Shown piece by piece: positions 16,067-24,502 of a stretch of DNA of 47,882 nt. Position 1 is the stretch's first letter. Each line of letters starts with the position of its first letter. The translations under genes were made by a program, and so were the position numbers. The stretch is from an uncultured Bacteroidales bacterium. Its GTDB lineage: Bacteria > Bacteroidota > Bacteroidia > Bacteroidales > UBA932. The stretch lies in contig CAMKAJ010000018.1 in assembly GCA_946410455.1 (NCBI GenBank), positions 1 through 47,882 of the forward strand. Direction: 5' to 3'. The notes under the pieces were generated by a model. It was not told the origin of the DNA, made no database searches, and worked only from the letters and a program-made list of their open reading frames with translations.

Positions 16067-17116
16067 TTAAATAATAAGCAGCGCGTCGCCGTAAGGCCCG
16101 AAGCGGTAATCCTGCTCCAGCGCCGTCTCGTAGGCGTTCATCACCTTGTCAAAACCTCCGAATGCTGCCTCCATCATGAGCATGGTGGAGCCGGGACGAT
16201 GGAAATTGGACACGAACGCATCGGCGATGGAGAAATCGTAAGGAGGGAAGATGAACTTGTTGGTCCAGGTATCGTTGGCCCTTATCTCGCTGGAAGTGGT
16301 GACGTAGGTCTCCAGGGCACGGATAACGGTTACGCCCACAGCGCAGATCTTGCCGCCGGCGCGCTTGGTGGAGTTGATCTCCTTTGCCGCCTGCTCGCTG
16401 ATAATCATGTGCTCGCTGTCTACGCGGTGCTTGGAGAGGTCCTCCACGTCCACGCTGCGGAAGTGCCCTATGCCCATGTGTACGGTGATAAAAGTCTTCT
16501 CTACATCGTTGAGAATCATGCGGTTAAGCAGCTCGCGCGAGAAGTGCAGGCCGGCTGCGGGGGCAGACACGGCGCCCTCTTTGCTGGCAAAGATGGTCTG
16601 GAAATTCTCGGCATCCTCGGGGCCAACGTTTTCCTTAACCCATTCGGGCACCGGAGTCTGACCGAGAGCGAAAAGCGACTCCTTGAACTCCTCGTACGGA
16701 CCGTCGTAGAGGAAGCGGAGCGTACGGCCGCGAGAGGTGGTATTGTCTATCACTTCCGCAACCATGCTCTCGTCTTCGCCGAAGTAGAGCTTGTTGCCTA
16801 TACGAATCTTTCTCGCAGGCTCCACTATCACGTCCCACAGGCGCTGCTCCTTGTTGAGCTCACGGAGCAGGAAAACCATAATGTCGGCACCCGTCTTTTC
16901 TTTCTTTCCAAAGAGCTTAGCCGGGAACACCTTGGTGTCGTTGAACACAAAGCGGTCGCCCTTGCCAAAATAATCCAGGATGTCTTTGAACTGCCTGTGC
17001 TCTATTTCTCCGCTGTCCTTGTGGAGCACCATAAGCTTGCATTCATCACGCCAGCGGGTAGGCTCCTTGGCGATTTTCTCCTCGGGGAGATCGAAGTTGA
17101 ATTGAGAAAGTTTCAT
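16067..17116 (-). CDS. queA: S-adenosylmethionine:tRNA ribosyltransferase-isomerase
   Basis: Adds the epoxycyclopentanediol moiety from SAM to preQ1-modified tRNA in queuosine synthesis. The whole protein aligns with QueA: the start MKLSQFNFDLPEEKIA, then RFVFNDTKVFPAKL, the SAPAAGLHFS block, TVHMGIGHFRSV, and NFHRPGSTMLMM near the end. Its 349 residues are normal. I took the ATG at 17116, which matches the family start. A GTG at 17173 overlapping the nudix stop would add an unlikely 19 residues. It is downstream of the nudix gene on the same strand. Confidence 0.95.
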   Translation of the reverse strand: MKLSQFNFDLPEEKIAKEPTRWRDECKLMVLHKDSGEIEHRQFKDILDYFGKGDRFVFNDTKVFPAKLFGKKEKTGADIMVFLLRELNKEQRLWDVIVEPARKIRIGNKLYFGEDESMVAEVIDNTTSRGRTLRFLYDGPYEEFKESLFALGQTPVPEWVKENVGPEDAENFQTIFASKEGAVSAPAAGLHFSRELLNRMILNDVEKTFITVHMGIGHFRSVDVEDLSKHRVDSEHMIISEQAAKEINSTKRAGGKICAVGVTVIRALETYVTTSSEIRANDTWTNKFIFPPYDFSIADAFVSNFHRPGSTMLMMEAAFGGFDKVMNAYETALEQDYRFGPYGDALLII

Positions 17117-17172
17117 TTGCTTCCGTACTAAAGATACTTCTAATATACGGACAAACGAAACAAAAAGTTTCA

Positions 17173-17784
17173 CTATACCTTAGCTTCGCGAAAAACTTCA
17201 AGTATAGAAGGGTATGTATTTTTGAGATAAGGGGGTAAGCTTGACTTTGCCACCCATGCGGCCTTGCTAATATCTTCCTCTCTCTGGGGAGTCAGGTCAA
17301 CAGGATTGGTGTACAGCATATCGTACCACCAGGTATGCTTAAGATGCCATATTCCGTCTCGCAGGTAGCAGTGGTCCGTGACGCAAATAAGGTCCCGGAG
17401 CTCAAGCTCCTCTACCCCGGTCTCTTCCTGCACCTCACGAAGGGCGGTCACACTGATATCTTCTCCCCGCTCCTGATGCCCTTTGGGCAGGTCCCAGAGG
17501 CCGCTGCGACTGATGAGCAGGTAGTCGCCGCGACGGTTAGACACAAGTCCTCCGGCCGCATTTACTTCGCGAAACTCGGCGCAGAGCCTGCGGTACATAC
17601 GCTCAGTATTCTCTGTGGGTATATACACGCGACTCAGCGACTCCGAGGCCTTGAAAAGGCTCACCAGGGTGTGCATATCGAGCCTGTCGCCAAAATGAAA
17701 CTCAATGGAGTTGGGGTCGGCGAGCGACTGGTCGTCGGGCGTACATATTATTATACAGCGTTTCTCGAAGTATATCTTGTGCAT
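17173..17784 (-). CDS. NUDIX hydrolase
   Basis: A 203-residue cytoplasmic pyrophosphohydrolase. The Nudix box is complete: G-x5-E-x7-R-E-V-x-E-E-T-G-V, around residues 122-144 (GHQERGED then REVQEETGV). The N-terminal 70 residues form a separate, family-specific domain. The substrate (NDP-sugar, nucleotide or cofactor) cannot be read from the sequence. It is transcribed divergently from the SRPBCC gene and upstream of queA. Confidence 0.9.
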   Translation of the reverse strand: MHKIYFEKRCIIICTPDDQSLADPNSIEFHFGDRLDMHTLVSLFKASESLSRVYIPTENTERMYRRLCAEFREVNAAGGLVSNRRGDYLLISRSGLWDLPKGHQERGEDISVTALREVQEETGVEELELRDLICVTDHCYLRDGIWHLKHTWWYDMLYTNPVDLTPQREEDISKAAWVAKSSLPPYLKNTYPSILEVFREAKV

Positions 17785-17795
17785 AGGAATTTTTG

Positions 17796-17803
17796 TATCT
17801 TTG
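17796..17803 (+). promoter_or_regulatory. -7 box for the SRPBCC-methyltransferase operon
   Basis: TATCTTTG, exact TAnnTTTG, 33 nt before the ATG at 17837, giving a leader of about 27 nt that is A-rich next to the start. Confidence 0.6.
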
Positions 17804-17836
17804 TGCCCGAGTGCAAATTTAACAAAATTAAACGAT

Positions 17837-18271
17837 ATGGCCGCACATTACGAGAGCAAACACGGCTCGGTCGCCATTCCGGCAGAGCAGTTATATATGA
17901 GTTTCACGGATTTGAGCGTACTTACCCAATCGCTCCCCGCAGAGTATCGCGACAGCGTTACGGCAGACTTCGACCACCTGCAGGCAAACATAAAAGGATT
18001 CACGATTGCTGTGAAAGTAGCGGAGCGCCGCCCCTATAACCTCATTCGCCTGGAAGACGACAACGCCCCCTTCCACTTCAGCGCAAGCGCCCACTTTGAC
18101 GTCGAGTCTTACGGAGTTACCGACTTTTGGCTGGAGGTGGACGCCGACCTCAACCTGATGATGAAGGCAATGCTCGGCGGCAAGATAAAAGAGGCGCTGG
18201 ACAAGGCCGTAGATACTCTGGTAGAACTTTCCCACGGCAAGCAGCCGCAATTCCCCTCCGACCTGGGCTGA
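17837..18271 (+). CDS. SRPBCC-superfamily small protein
   Basis: A 144-residue cytoplasmic protein matching the small Bacteroidales SRPBCC (START-like) proteins. Its opening, HYESKHGSVAIPAEQLYMSFTD, matches that fold's first strand and helix, and the closing helix MLGGKIKEALDKAVDTLVEL matches theirs. The fold binds hydrophobic ligands in a central cavity, but no ligand is known for this group. I chose the ATG at 17837 because it follows the promoter and an A-rich leader. Its stop overlaps the methyltransferase start (TGATG). Confidence 0.75.
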   Translation: MAAHYESKHGSVAIPAEQLYMSFTDLSVLTQSLPAEYRDSVTADFDHLQANIKGFTIAVKVAERRPYNLIRLEDDNAPFHFSASAHFDVESYGVTDFWLEVDADLNLMMKAMLGGKIKEALDKAVDTLVELSHGKQPQFPSDLG

Positions 18272-19413
18272 TGCAAGAGGCCTCCGTTGCCATACGCCTG
18301 AATCCTTTCAAAGGAAGCGACGGCCCCTCCGGCACCCCCGTGCCCTGGAGCCCATTCGGGCGCATACTCGAGAGCCGTCCGTCTTTCATCACCGACCCCC
18401 TTCTGCACGCAGGATGCTACTACGTACAGGATTCTTCCGCCATGTTCGTTGGGCATATTTTCCGGCGCGAGCTTTCGCGGCTGGGTGCTGCCAGCGGGCT
18501 GCGGGTGCTGGATCTCTGCGCCTCCCCGGGCGGCAAGACTACGGACCTTGCCGCCTCGCTCCGGCAAGCGTGCGGAGATGATTTCTTGCTGATTTCCAAC
18601 GAGGTAATGAAGGCCCGCACGGGCGCCCTGCTAGATAATGTGGCGCTTTGGGGCGACCCGGCAGTTAACGTAACCAGCCTGGATCCGGCTGTCTTCGGAC
18701 GCCTGCTTCCCGGCTTCTTTGATATAATAGTAGCCGACGTACCCTGCAGCGGAGAGGGCATGTTCCGCAAAGACCCGAGGGCCCGCGAAGAATGGAGTCC
18801 CGAGCTTGTAGAACTATGCGCCGCTCGCCAGAAACGCATACTCGCCGACGTCTGGCCCGCCCTCAGGCAGGGCGGCGTACTGGTCTATTCTACATGCACA
18901 TACGAAGATGCAGAGAATGACGCCAACCTCCGCTGGGCGGCCGCCGAGCTGGGCGGGACCATCCAGGCGCCAGAAGATGACTTCACAGATTGGGGCGTAA
19001 AAATAACCGCCTGCGGCAATCTGCTGCGCGACGGCGAGGTGCCCGGAGAAGGCCAGTGGGCCGGCGCACTGATAAAAACAGCCCCGGCAGCGGGTCAGCG
19101 CCACTACGACCTGCAGGCCCTGAGGCCCCTGCGCAGCGGCATCCCAGCCCCCGTGCAAAAGGGTCGCGACATCATTCCCCATCCCGACCAGGCGCTCAGC
19201 ATCTTCTTCGACCGCAGCTCCTACCCCTGCGTAGAAGTAGACCTTCAGACCGCACTCCGCTTCCTGCACCGCGACGCCCTGGTACAGCCCGACGCTCCCC
19301 GGGGCTATAACGTTATCTGTTATGGCGGCCATCCGCTCGGCTTTGTGAAGAACCTCGGCACCCGCTGCAATAATTTGCACCCAATGAGCCGGCGGATTCT
19401 CAAAGACGTTTAG
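18271..19413 (+). CDS. RsmF/NOL1-type rRNA cytosine-C5 methyltransferase
   Basis: SAM-dependent m5C methyltransferase of rRNA or tRNA, 380 residues. The SAM-binding motif is LDLCASPGGKT (80-90). The two catalytic cysteines are Cys159 (VPCSGEGMF) and Cys209 (YSTCT). A C-terminal PUA-like domain ends VICYGGHPLGFVKNLG. The protein starts directly at the AIRLNP block and so lacks most of the short N-terminal helical region usual in RsmF. The start is fixed by the TGATG overlap with the upstream gene, and no better in-frame start exists. Confidence 0.88.
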   Translation: MQEASVAIRLNPFKGSDGPSGTPVPWSPFGRILESRPSFITDPLLHAGCYYVQDSSAMFVGHIFRRELSRLGAASGLRVLDLCASPGGKTTDLAASLRQACGDDFLLISNEVMKARTGALLDNVALWGDPAVNVTSLDPAVFGRLLPGFFDIIVADVPCSGEGMFRKDPRAREEWSPELVELCAARQKRILADVWPALRQGGVLVYSTCTYEDAENDANLRWAAAELGGTIQAPEDDFTDWGVKITACGNLLRDGEVPGEGQWAGALIKTAPAAGQRHYDLQALRPLRSGIPAPVQKGRDIIPHPDQALSIFFDRSSYPCVEVDLQTALRFLHRDALVQPDAPRGYNVICYGGHPLGFVKNLGTRCNNLHPMSRRILKDV

Positions 19414-19420
19414 TACAGGA

Positions 19421-19532
19421 GCCGTCGAATGCAAATTGTTAAATACCAACATTTTACGCAAAATCGCCTAGGTGAATTCGCCCGGGCGATTTTTCACTTC
19501 TGTCTCATTATCAAAGAGTTGCATTCGACGGC
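19421..19532. repeat. Nested inverted repeat with palindromic repeat copy 2
   Basis: Outer arms gccgtcgaatgcaa (19421-19434) and ttgcattcgacggc (19519-19532) are perfect over 14 bp. Inside them lies aaaatcgcc/ggcgatttt (19460-19494), an inverted copy of the element at 8097-8147 that includes the flanking cattttacg stretch. The inner stem plus T-run can terminate the methyltransferase transcript. The whole could form a cruciform of about 110 bp. Confidence 0.65.
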
Positions 19533-19564
19533 CGAAAATACACTTGCAACTTGCAGAAAATTAC

Positions 19565-19572
19565 TATATTTG
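19565..19572 (+). promoter_or_regulatory. -7 box for dprA
   Basis: TATATTTG, with a TTG 18 bp upstream (19544-19546). The ATG of dprA is 22 nt downstream. An out-of-frame ATG at 19582 opens an 11-codon frame overlapping the dprA start. Confidence 0.6.
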
Positions 19573-19594
19573 TTCGGACTAATGAAAAACTTTT

Positions 19595-20776
19595 ATGGAC
19601 CGGACAAACAACTATGATCAAATCGTATGCGGAATTACCCTGAACAGGGTCTTTGGTTATCAACCTTCAGCCGCACTTTCACTTATCAATCACTTTGGTT
19701 CCCCTGCAGCCGTTTTTGCGCAGAGCCCTGAGGCATTGAATGCCGTCTGCGGCCCCTTCAGCAAGTGCCGGGGGCAGCTAAACGACGCGGAGCTGGAAAT
19801 CTCGCAGCGCGAGTGGGAGCAGCTCAAGGGCGAGGGCTGCCGCTTTGTCCTTGCCGGCGAGCCCGGCTACCCTCCCCTTCTGAACGATTGTCCCGACGCC
19901 CCGGTGGGCCTGTACATCAAGAGCGCCACTCCCCCGGAAGAGGTATTCGGCAAGCGCGACAGCATTTCCATCGTGGGCACCAGGGACATCTCTCCGTACG
20001 GCAAAGAGTGGACAGAGAGAATCGTGGGCGCAATCTCGCGCTCTATAGTTAAGCCCATGATAATCAGCGGATTCGCGATTGGAGTAGATATCACCGCGCA
20101 CCTCGCGGCGCTGGCCTTCGGGCTGCCCACCGTGGCAGTTATCCCTGTGGGCATCAACGATATCTACCCACGCCGTCACGCTGCGGTTGCAGAGAAGCTG
20201 CTCCGCACTCCCGGGTGCGCCATTATCAGCGACTTTCCTCCAGGAACGGGCCCCGTGGCCTTCAATTTCCTGAGGCGCAACCGTATCATCGCCGGCAGTT
20301 CCCGCTGCACCATTCTCACGGAATCCAAGGCCCAGGGCGGCGGCACCATGACCGCCCGCCTGGCCGCGAGCTACGGGCGCGAACTCTTCTGCCTCCCGGG
20401 GCGCATAGACGACAGCCGTTCCAGCGGGTGCAACCGCCTGATACAAGAGAACTTGGCAGAAGCTCTCGGCAGCCCCGACGGCATTGCCGCACAGCTCGGG
20501 CTCGGCAACATACGCAAGGGCGTAAAAGAGCTCGGGGAGCTGCTGCAGGCCTGCTACGGGAATGCCGGCGAAGAACTTTGCAAGCGCCTTACCGCCATCG
20601 GGCTCTACATCAGGGGCCACCGGGGATGCACCCCGGAAGAAATCTGCCGGGGCCTCGGAATGCAGTACGGCGAGGTGGCAGCCGCCATCCAGCTTCTGGA
20701 GAGCGACGGCTTCGTGTACACGGATTTATTGCAACGCTGCTGCATTGACAACAAAAAAGCGTATCTTTGTGGATGA
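19595..20776 (+). CDS. dprA: DNA-processing protein DprA
   Basis: Loads RecA onto incoming single-stranded DNA and protects it during transformation. A helical N-terminal region is followed by the Rossmann-like core (about 120-310), with SIVGTRDISPYGKEWT, SGFAIGVDITAH, VAVIPVGINDIYPRRH, and GGTMTARLAASYGRELFCLPG. The C-terminal winged-helix domain (about 325-385) is present. Its 393 residues are normal. The expected SxGAxGID block reads SGFAIGVD, a common Bacteroidota variant. It is first in a run of co-directional genes with tatD and ansA; its stop overlaps the tatD start. Confidence 0.93.
   Translation: MDRTNNYDQIVCGITLNRVFGYQPSAALSLINHFGSPAAVFAQSPEALNAVCGPFSKCRGQLNDAELEISQREWEQLKGEGCRFVLAGEPGYPPLLNDCPDAPVGLYIKSATPPEEVFGKRDSISIVGTRDISPYGKEWTERIVGAISRSIVKPMIISGFAIGVDITAHLAALAFGLPTVAVIPVGINDIYPRRHAAVAEKLLRTPGCAIISDFPPGTGPVAFNFLRRNRIIAGSSRCTILTESKAQGGGTMTARLAASYGRELFCLPGRIDDSRSSGCNRLIQENLAEALGSPDGIAAQLGLGNIRKGVKELGELLQACYGNAGEELCKRLTAIGLYIRGHRGCTPEEICRGLGMQYGEVAAAIQLLESDGFVYTDLLQRCCIDNKKAYLCG
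20762..20769 (+). promoter_or_regulatory. Possible internal -7 box for tatD
   Basis: TATCTTTG lies within the last codons of dprA, 3 nt before one tatD ATG and 6 nt before the next. If used, it gives a leaderless tatD transcript. The match may be fortuitous because the sequence also encodes the DprA C-terminus. Confidence 0.35.
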
Positions 20777-21543
20777 TGTTTTTTGTTGACACCCATACGC
20801 ACCTGGCCGACGAGGCCTTCGCAGGTGAAGAAGATGCCGCCGTACAGCGGGCCGTGGCCGCCGGAGTTACCAAAATGCTCCAGGCCGACACCGGGACTGC
20901 CGACCGTCAGGCCTCTTACGACCTGTGCGCCCGGCACCCCGGAGTTCTCTTCCCCATGCTCGGGCTGTATCCCGGCAACGTAGATGAGCACTGGCGGGAC
21001 GAGATCGACGCCCTGCAGCCGTGGCTCACACGGCATCCCGTCGCTATTGGCGAGATTGGGCTTGACTACCACTATGGAGCCGAAACAGCAGAGCTGCAGA
21101 AAGAAGCGCTCAAGGTGCAGTTCGAGCTGGCCCGGGACCTCGACCTGCCCGTCAACATCCACCTGCGCGACGCCACCGAGGACTTCTTTGCCGTAATGGA
21201 AGAGTGCCGGGGGATGGGCCTGCGGGGCAACCTGCATGCCTTCAGCGCCAGCGCAGAGGTGTTTGAGAGGATGCAGCGCTACGGGCACTGGTACGTAGGG
21301 ATAGGCGGCGTGCTCACCTTCAAGAAAGCGCACATTGCCGAGGATGTGCTCCGCATACCGCTGGAGAGCATTCTGCTCGAGACCGACGCTCCCTACCTGG
21401 CGCCTTCGCCGCTCCGTGGCACCCGCAACGAGAGTGCCAACATACCGCTGATAGCGGCCCGTCTCGCCGAGATAAAAGGCGTGAGAGTGGAAGAAGTTGC
21501 CGCTGTCACCACTCGCAACGCAGAAAACCTGTTCGCAATATGA
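20773..21543 (+). CDS. TatD-family metal-dependent deoxyribonuclease
   Basis: Cytoplasmic metal-dependent 3'-5' exonuclease or hydrolase of the TIM-barrel amidohydrolase superfamily. Metal ligands are visible: THTHL at the N-terminus, the GEIGLDYH block with its Glu, NIHLR, LHAFS, and the Asp of LLETDAPYLAP. About 256 residues is standard. The start is one of two tandem ATGs at 20773 and 20776; both overlap or abut the dprA stop. Its stop overlaps the asparaginase start (ATGA), so the two are translationally coupled. Confidence 0.93.
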   Translation: MMFFVDTHTHLADEAFAGEEDAAVQRAVAAGVTKMLQADTGTADRQASYDLCARHPGVLFPMLGLYPGNVDEHWRDEIDALQPWLTRHPVAIGEIGLDYHYGAETAELQKEALKVQFELARDLDLPVNIHLRDATEDFFAVMEECRGMGLRGNLHAFSASAEVFERMQRYGHWYVGIGGVLTFKKAHIAEDVLRIPLESILLETDAPYLAPSPLRGTRNESANIPLIAARLAEIKGVRVEEVAAVTTRNAENLFAI

Positions 21544-22574
21544 CCAAAGCCAGAGGATCCGTGCTCCTTATCTACACCGGAGGCACGATAGGAATGAAAG
21601 AAGACGCCGCAGACCAGGCCCTGCGCCCCTTCGACTTCAGCAGCCTGATGCAAGAAGTACCGGAGCTTGGCAAGTTCGCTCTCGGCATCGACTCCTATAC
21701 CTTCGAGCCTCTAATCGACTCTTCCGACATAGAGCCGGGTATGTGGCGCAAGCTGGCCGAACTGATACGTGACAACTACGACTCGTACGACGGATTCGTA
21801 GTGCTTCACGGCACCGACACCATGAGCTACAGCGCCTCAGCCCTGAGTTTCATGCTCGAAAACCTGGACAAGCCGGTGATTTTTACTGGGAGCCAGCTGC
21901 CAATAGGACGCCCGCGCACAGATGGCAAGGAGAACCTCATCTCATCGGTAGAGATTGCCGGTTCGCGCGAGGCAGACGGCAGTGCCACCGTGCCGGAGGT
22001 CTGTATCTTCTTCAACGACCTGCTGCTCAGGGGGAACCGCAGCACCAAGGTAGATGCCAGCGGCTTCGAAGCCTTCCGATCCCCAAACCTTCCGCCCCTT
22101 GCCGAGGCGGGCATAGACATACGCTACAACCGCGACATCATTCTACGCCCCTCCGGCCAGACGTTCGGCATCAAGACAAAACTCGATACCTCCGTATCTA
22201 TACTCAAAGTACACCCCGGCATAACCCAGAGAGTTGTAGAAGACATTCTGCTGGGCAGCGGAACCCGGGCGGTGATAATGGAGACCTTCGGCTGCGGCAA
22301 CGCCCCCTCCAGACAGTGGTTCCTGGACATCGTGAGGGAGTCGTCCGCTCGCGGCAAGGTACTGCTCAACGTAACCCAGTGTCCCAGAGGCTTCGTCAAC
22401 ATGGACCTCTACGCCACCGGCAAGGCGCTCAAGGGTGCCGGAGTGCTCTCCGGAGGTGACATAACCACAGAAAGTGCCCTCGGAAAACTATTTGTGCTAA
22501 TGGGCGAGTCCGATGATAATGAATACGTTAAGGCACATTTGGAGGATAACCTTCGCGGCGAAATCTCCAAATAG
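21540..22574 (+). CDS. ansA: Type I (cytosolic) L-asparaginase
   Basis: Hydrolyses L-asparagine to aspartate and ammonia. The first catalytic motif is YTGGTIGM (residues 12-19). The second is VLHGTDTMSYSASAL near residue 88, followed by FTGSQLPIGRPRTDGKENL. There is no signal peptide, so it is the cytosolic type I enzyme. Its 344 residues are normal. It is coupled to tatD upstream and is followed, after 84 nt, by the exbB gene. Confidence 0.94.
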   Translation: MTKARGSVLLIYTGGTIGMKEDAADQALRPFDFSSLMQEVPELGKFALGIDSYTFEPLIDSSDIEPGMWRKLAELIRDNYDSYDGFVVLHGTDTMSYSASALSFMLENLDKPVIFTGSQLPIGRPRTDGKENLISSVEIAGSREADGSATVPEVCIFFNDLLLRGNRSTKVDASGFEAFRSPNLPPLAEAGIDIRYNRDIILRPSGQTFGIKTKLDTSVSILKVHPGITQRVVEDILLGSGTRAVIMETFGCGNAPSRQWFLDIVRESSARGKVLLNVTQCPRGFVNMDLYATGKALKGAGVLSGGDITTESALGKLFVLMGESDDNEYVKAHLEDNLRGEISK

Positions 22575-22658
22575 GTATTGAATAATGAATTTTTTTTACT
22601 AAATTGCACCGATTTCGCAGGAAATTATATTTTAATTAATACATCACAATTACGATTT

Positions 22659-23450
22659 ATGAAAAAGTTTTTCATGTTTCTGGCAGTCGCTGGCGTAATG
22701 GCCTTCGCTGCAAACACCGCATCCGCACAGGATCAGCAGGCCGCTCCTGCAGAGGAAGTTGCCGCACCCGCTGAGATGACAGCAGCCGACCTCCTCGCCG
22801 GCAGCGGCGAAGAGATTCCCCTTCACCAGGCTCTCAAGACCAAGTTCATCGAGGGTGGTGCAGGCTTCATGTCCCTCATCATCATCTGCTTGATCATCGG
22901 TCTCGCTCTTTCTATCGAGCGTATCCTTTACCTCACCTTCTCCAAGTCCAATACTAAGAAGCTCCTCGAGCAGGTTGAGAAGGCTCTTGCAGAAGGCGGC
23001 GTAGAAGCTGCCAAGGATGTTTGCCGTGAGACTCGCGGTCCCGTCGCTTCCATTTTCTATCAGGGTCTGCTCCGTTACGACCAGGGCATTGATGTAGTAG
23101 AGAAGACAGTCGTCTCCTATGGTTCCGTCCAGATGAGCGAGATGGAGAACGGCCTGAGCTGGATCGGCCTGTTCATCGCCATCGCCCCGTCACTCGGATT
23201 CCTCGGTACCGTTATCGGTATGATCAACGCATTCGACGCTATCCAGGCTGCAGGTGACATCTCCCCTAACGTTGTTGCAGGCGGTATGAAGGTGGCCCTT
23301 ATCACCACCGTCGGCGGTCTCATCGTCGCCATGATCCTTCAGGTGTTCTACAACTACATCCTCGCCAAGATCGACGGTCTGACCATCGACATGGAAGATT
23401 CTTCCATCTGCCTCGTGGACATTCTCACCAAGTACAACGGAAAGAAGTAA
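22659..23450 (+). CDS. exbB: ExbB/TolQ-type proton channel protein
   Basis: The inner-membrane proton-channel subunit that with ExbD energises TonB. A signal-like first helix ends ANTASAQ, and an Ala/Glu/Pro linker follows. Three membrane helices are near residues 68-90, 165-188 and 207-233. The conserved channel segment is SWIGLFIAIAPSLGFLGTVIGMINAFDAI and the TTVGGLIVAMILQVFYN helix follows. I chose the ATG at 22659 (MKKFFMFL); an upstream in-frame ATG at 22578 would spoil the signal sequence. It heads the exbB-membrane protein-exbD-exbD cluster. Confidence 0.93.
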   Translation: MKKFFMFLAVAGVMAFAANTASAQDQQAAPAEEVAAPAEMTAADLLAGSGEEIPLHQALKTKFIEGGAGFMSLIIICLIIGLALSIERILYLTFSKSNTKKLLEQVEKALAEGGVEAAKDVCRETRGPVASIFYQGLLRYDQGIDVVEKTVVSYGSVQMSEMENGLSWIGLFIAIAPSLGFLGTVIGMINAFDAIQAAGDISPNVVAGGMKVALITTVGGLIVAMILQVFYNYILAKIDGLTIDMEDSSICLVDILTKYNGKK

Positions 23451-23471
23451 TTCACTATTACCTTAGAAGTT

Positions 23472-23900
23472 ATGAAACTTAACAAAATACTCAAGTGGGG
23501 TATGGTGGTGCTGATCGTTCTCAGTGTCGCTCTCCTTATCTGGGGCTTTGCCCAGGGATTCGGAGGCAACGCAGTGGACGTGCTGCTCTACTGGACCTAC
23601 GCCATGGTCGGCCTGGCACTTTTCAGCTGGGTGGTAATCGGCCTCGTCGTAGGTGCCAAGAACGACCCGAAGAGCCTTGTAAAGATAGGCATCATTCTGG
23701 TCGGAGCTGCAGTGTTGTGCCTCGTAGCCTGGCTGCTTGCCAAGGGAGACCCCGCATTGGCATACAATGGCCCGGCAGTGAGCGCTGGTACGCTCAAGCT
23801 TACCGACGCAGTCCTTAACCTTACATACATCGTCGGCGCTGCCGCAATCGTGGCAATCGTTGTCGGCGAAGTCCGTATGTCCATCGCTAGCAAGAAGTAA
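23472..23900 (+). CDS. Small membrane protein of the Exb cluster
   Basis: 142 residues with four hydrophobic helices (about 8-28, 38-62, 69-89 and 110-136) and a lysine-rich end. I recall similar proteins between exbB and exbD in many Bacteroidota, but none with a known function. It lies 21 nt after exbB and 2 nt before the first exbD, so it is probably an accessory or assembly factor of the Ton motor. Confidence 0.75.
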   Translation: MKLNKILKWGMVVLIVLSVALLIWGFAQGFGGNAVDVLLYWTYAMVGLALFSWVVIGLVVGAKNDPKSLVKIGIILVGAAVLCLVAWLLAKGDPALAYNGPAVSAGTLKLTDAVLNLTYIVGAAAIVAIVVGEVRMSIASKK

Positions 23901-23902
23901 TT

Positions 23903-24487
23903 ATGGGCAAGAAGAAAGTACCAGCAATGAACACCAGCTCGACCGCAGATATTGCGTTCCTGCTGCTGTGCTACTTCCTGATGACTACCACCATGGGCAG
24001 CCAGACCGGTCTTAGCCGCCGTCTCCCTCCCATGCCCGACAAGAATCAGAAAGTGGAGGACCAGAAGGTCAATCGCCGTAACATCATACAGGTGAAGATC
24101 AACTCGGCCGATAGAATTTTTGCCGGTAGCGAGCCCATCGACGTCAGCCAGCTCAAAGACAAGATCAAAGAATTTCTGACCAACCCTGCAGATGATCCTA
24201 CCCTCCCCGAGAAAGAGCTCCAGGACATCGAGGGATTCGGTGAGTGCTATGTCTCCAAAGGCATTATCTCACTTCAGAATGACCGTGGTACCAGTTACCA
24301 GGCATACATCGCAGTCCAGAACGAACTCGTGAAGGCAGTGAACGAACTCCGTGACGACTTCTCCAAGAAGAATTACAACGGAAAGGCGTTTGCCCGTCTG
24401 TCCGAGGAAGAACAGGCAATTGTCAAAAAGTGCGTGCCTCAGTTCATTTCCGAGGCAGAGCCTAAGGATGTAGGCCGTAAGAGATAA
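23903..24487 (+). CDS. exbD: ExbD/TolR-type protein 1
   Basis: 194 residues: a short basic N-terminus (MGKKKVPAMNTSSTADIAF), one membrane helix (about 17-35) carrying the conserved Asp of the STADIAFLLL segment that takes part in proton translocation, then a periplasmic domain. The periplasmic part is longer than in enterobacterial ExbD (about 140). It sits 2 nt after the small membrane protein and 15 nt before a second ExbD. Confidence 0.92.
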   Translation: MGKKKVPAMNTSSTADIAFLLLCYFLMTTTMGSQTGLSRRLPPMPDKNQKVEDQKVNRRNIIQVKINSADRIFAGSEPIDVSQLKDKIKEFLTNPADDPTLPEKELQDIEGFGECYVSKGIISLQNDRGTSYQAYIAVQNELVKAVNELRDDFSKKNYNGKAFARLSEEEQAIVKKCVPQFISEAEPKDVGRKR

Positions 24488-24502
24488 ACAGGAGGAAAAG
24501 TT

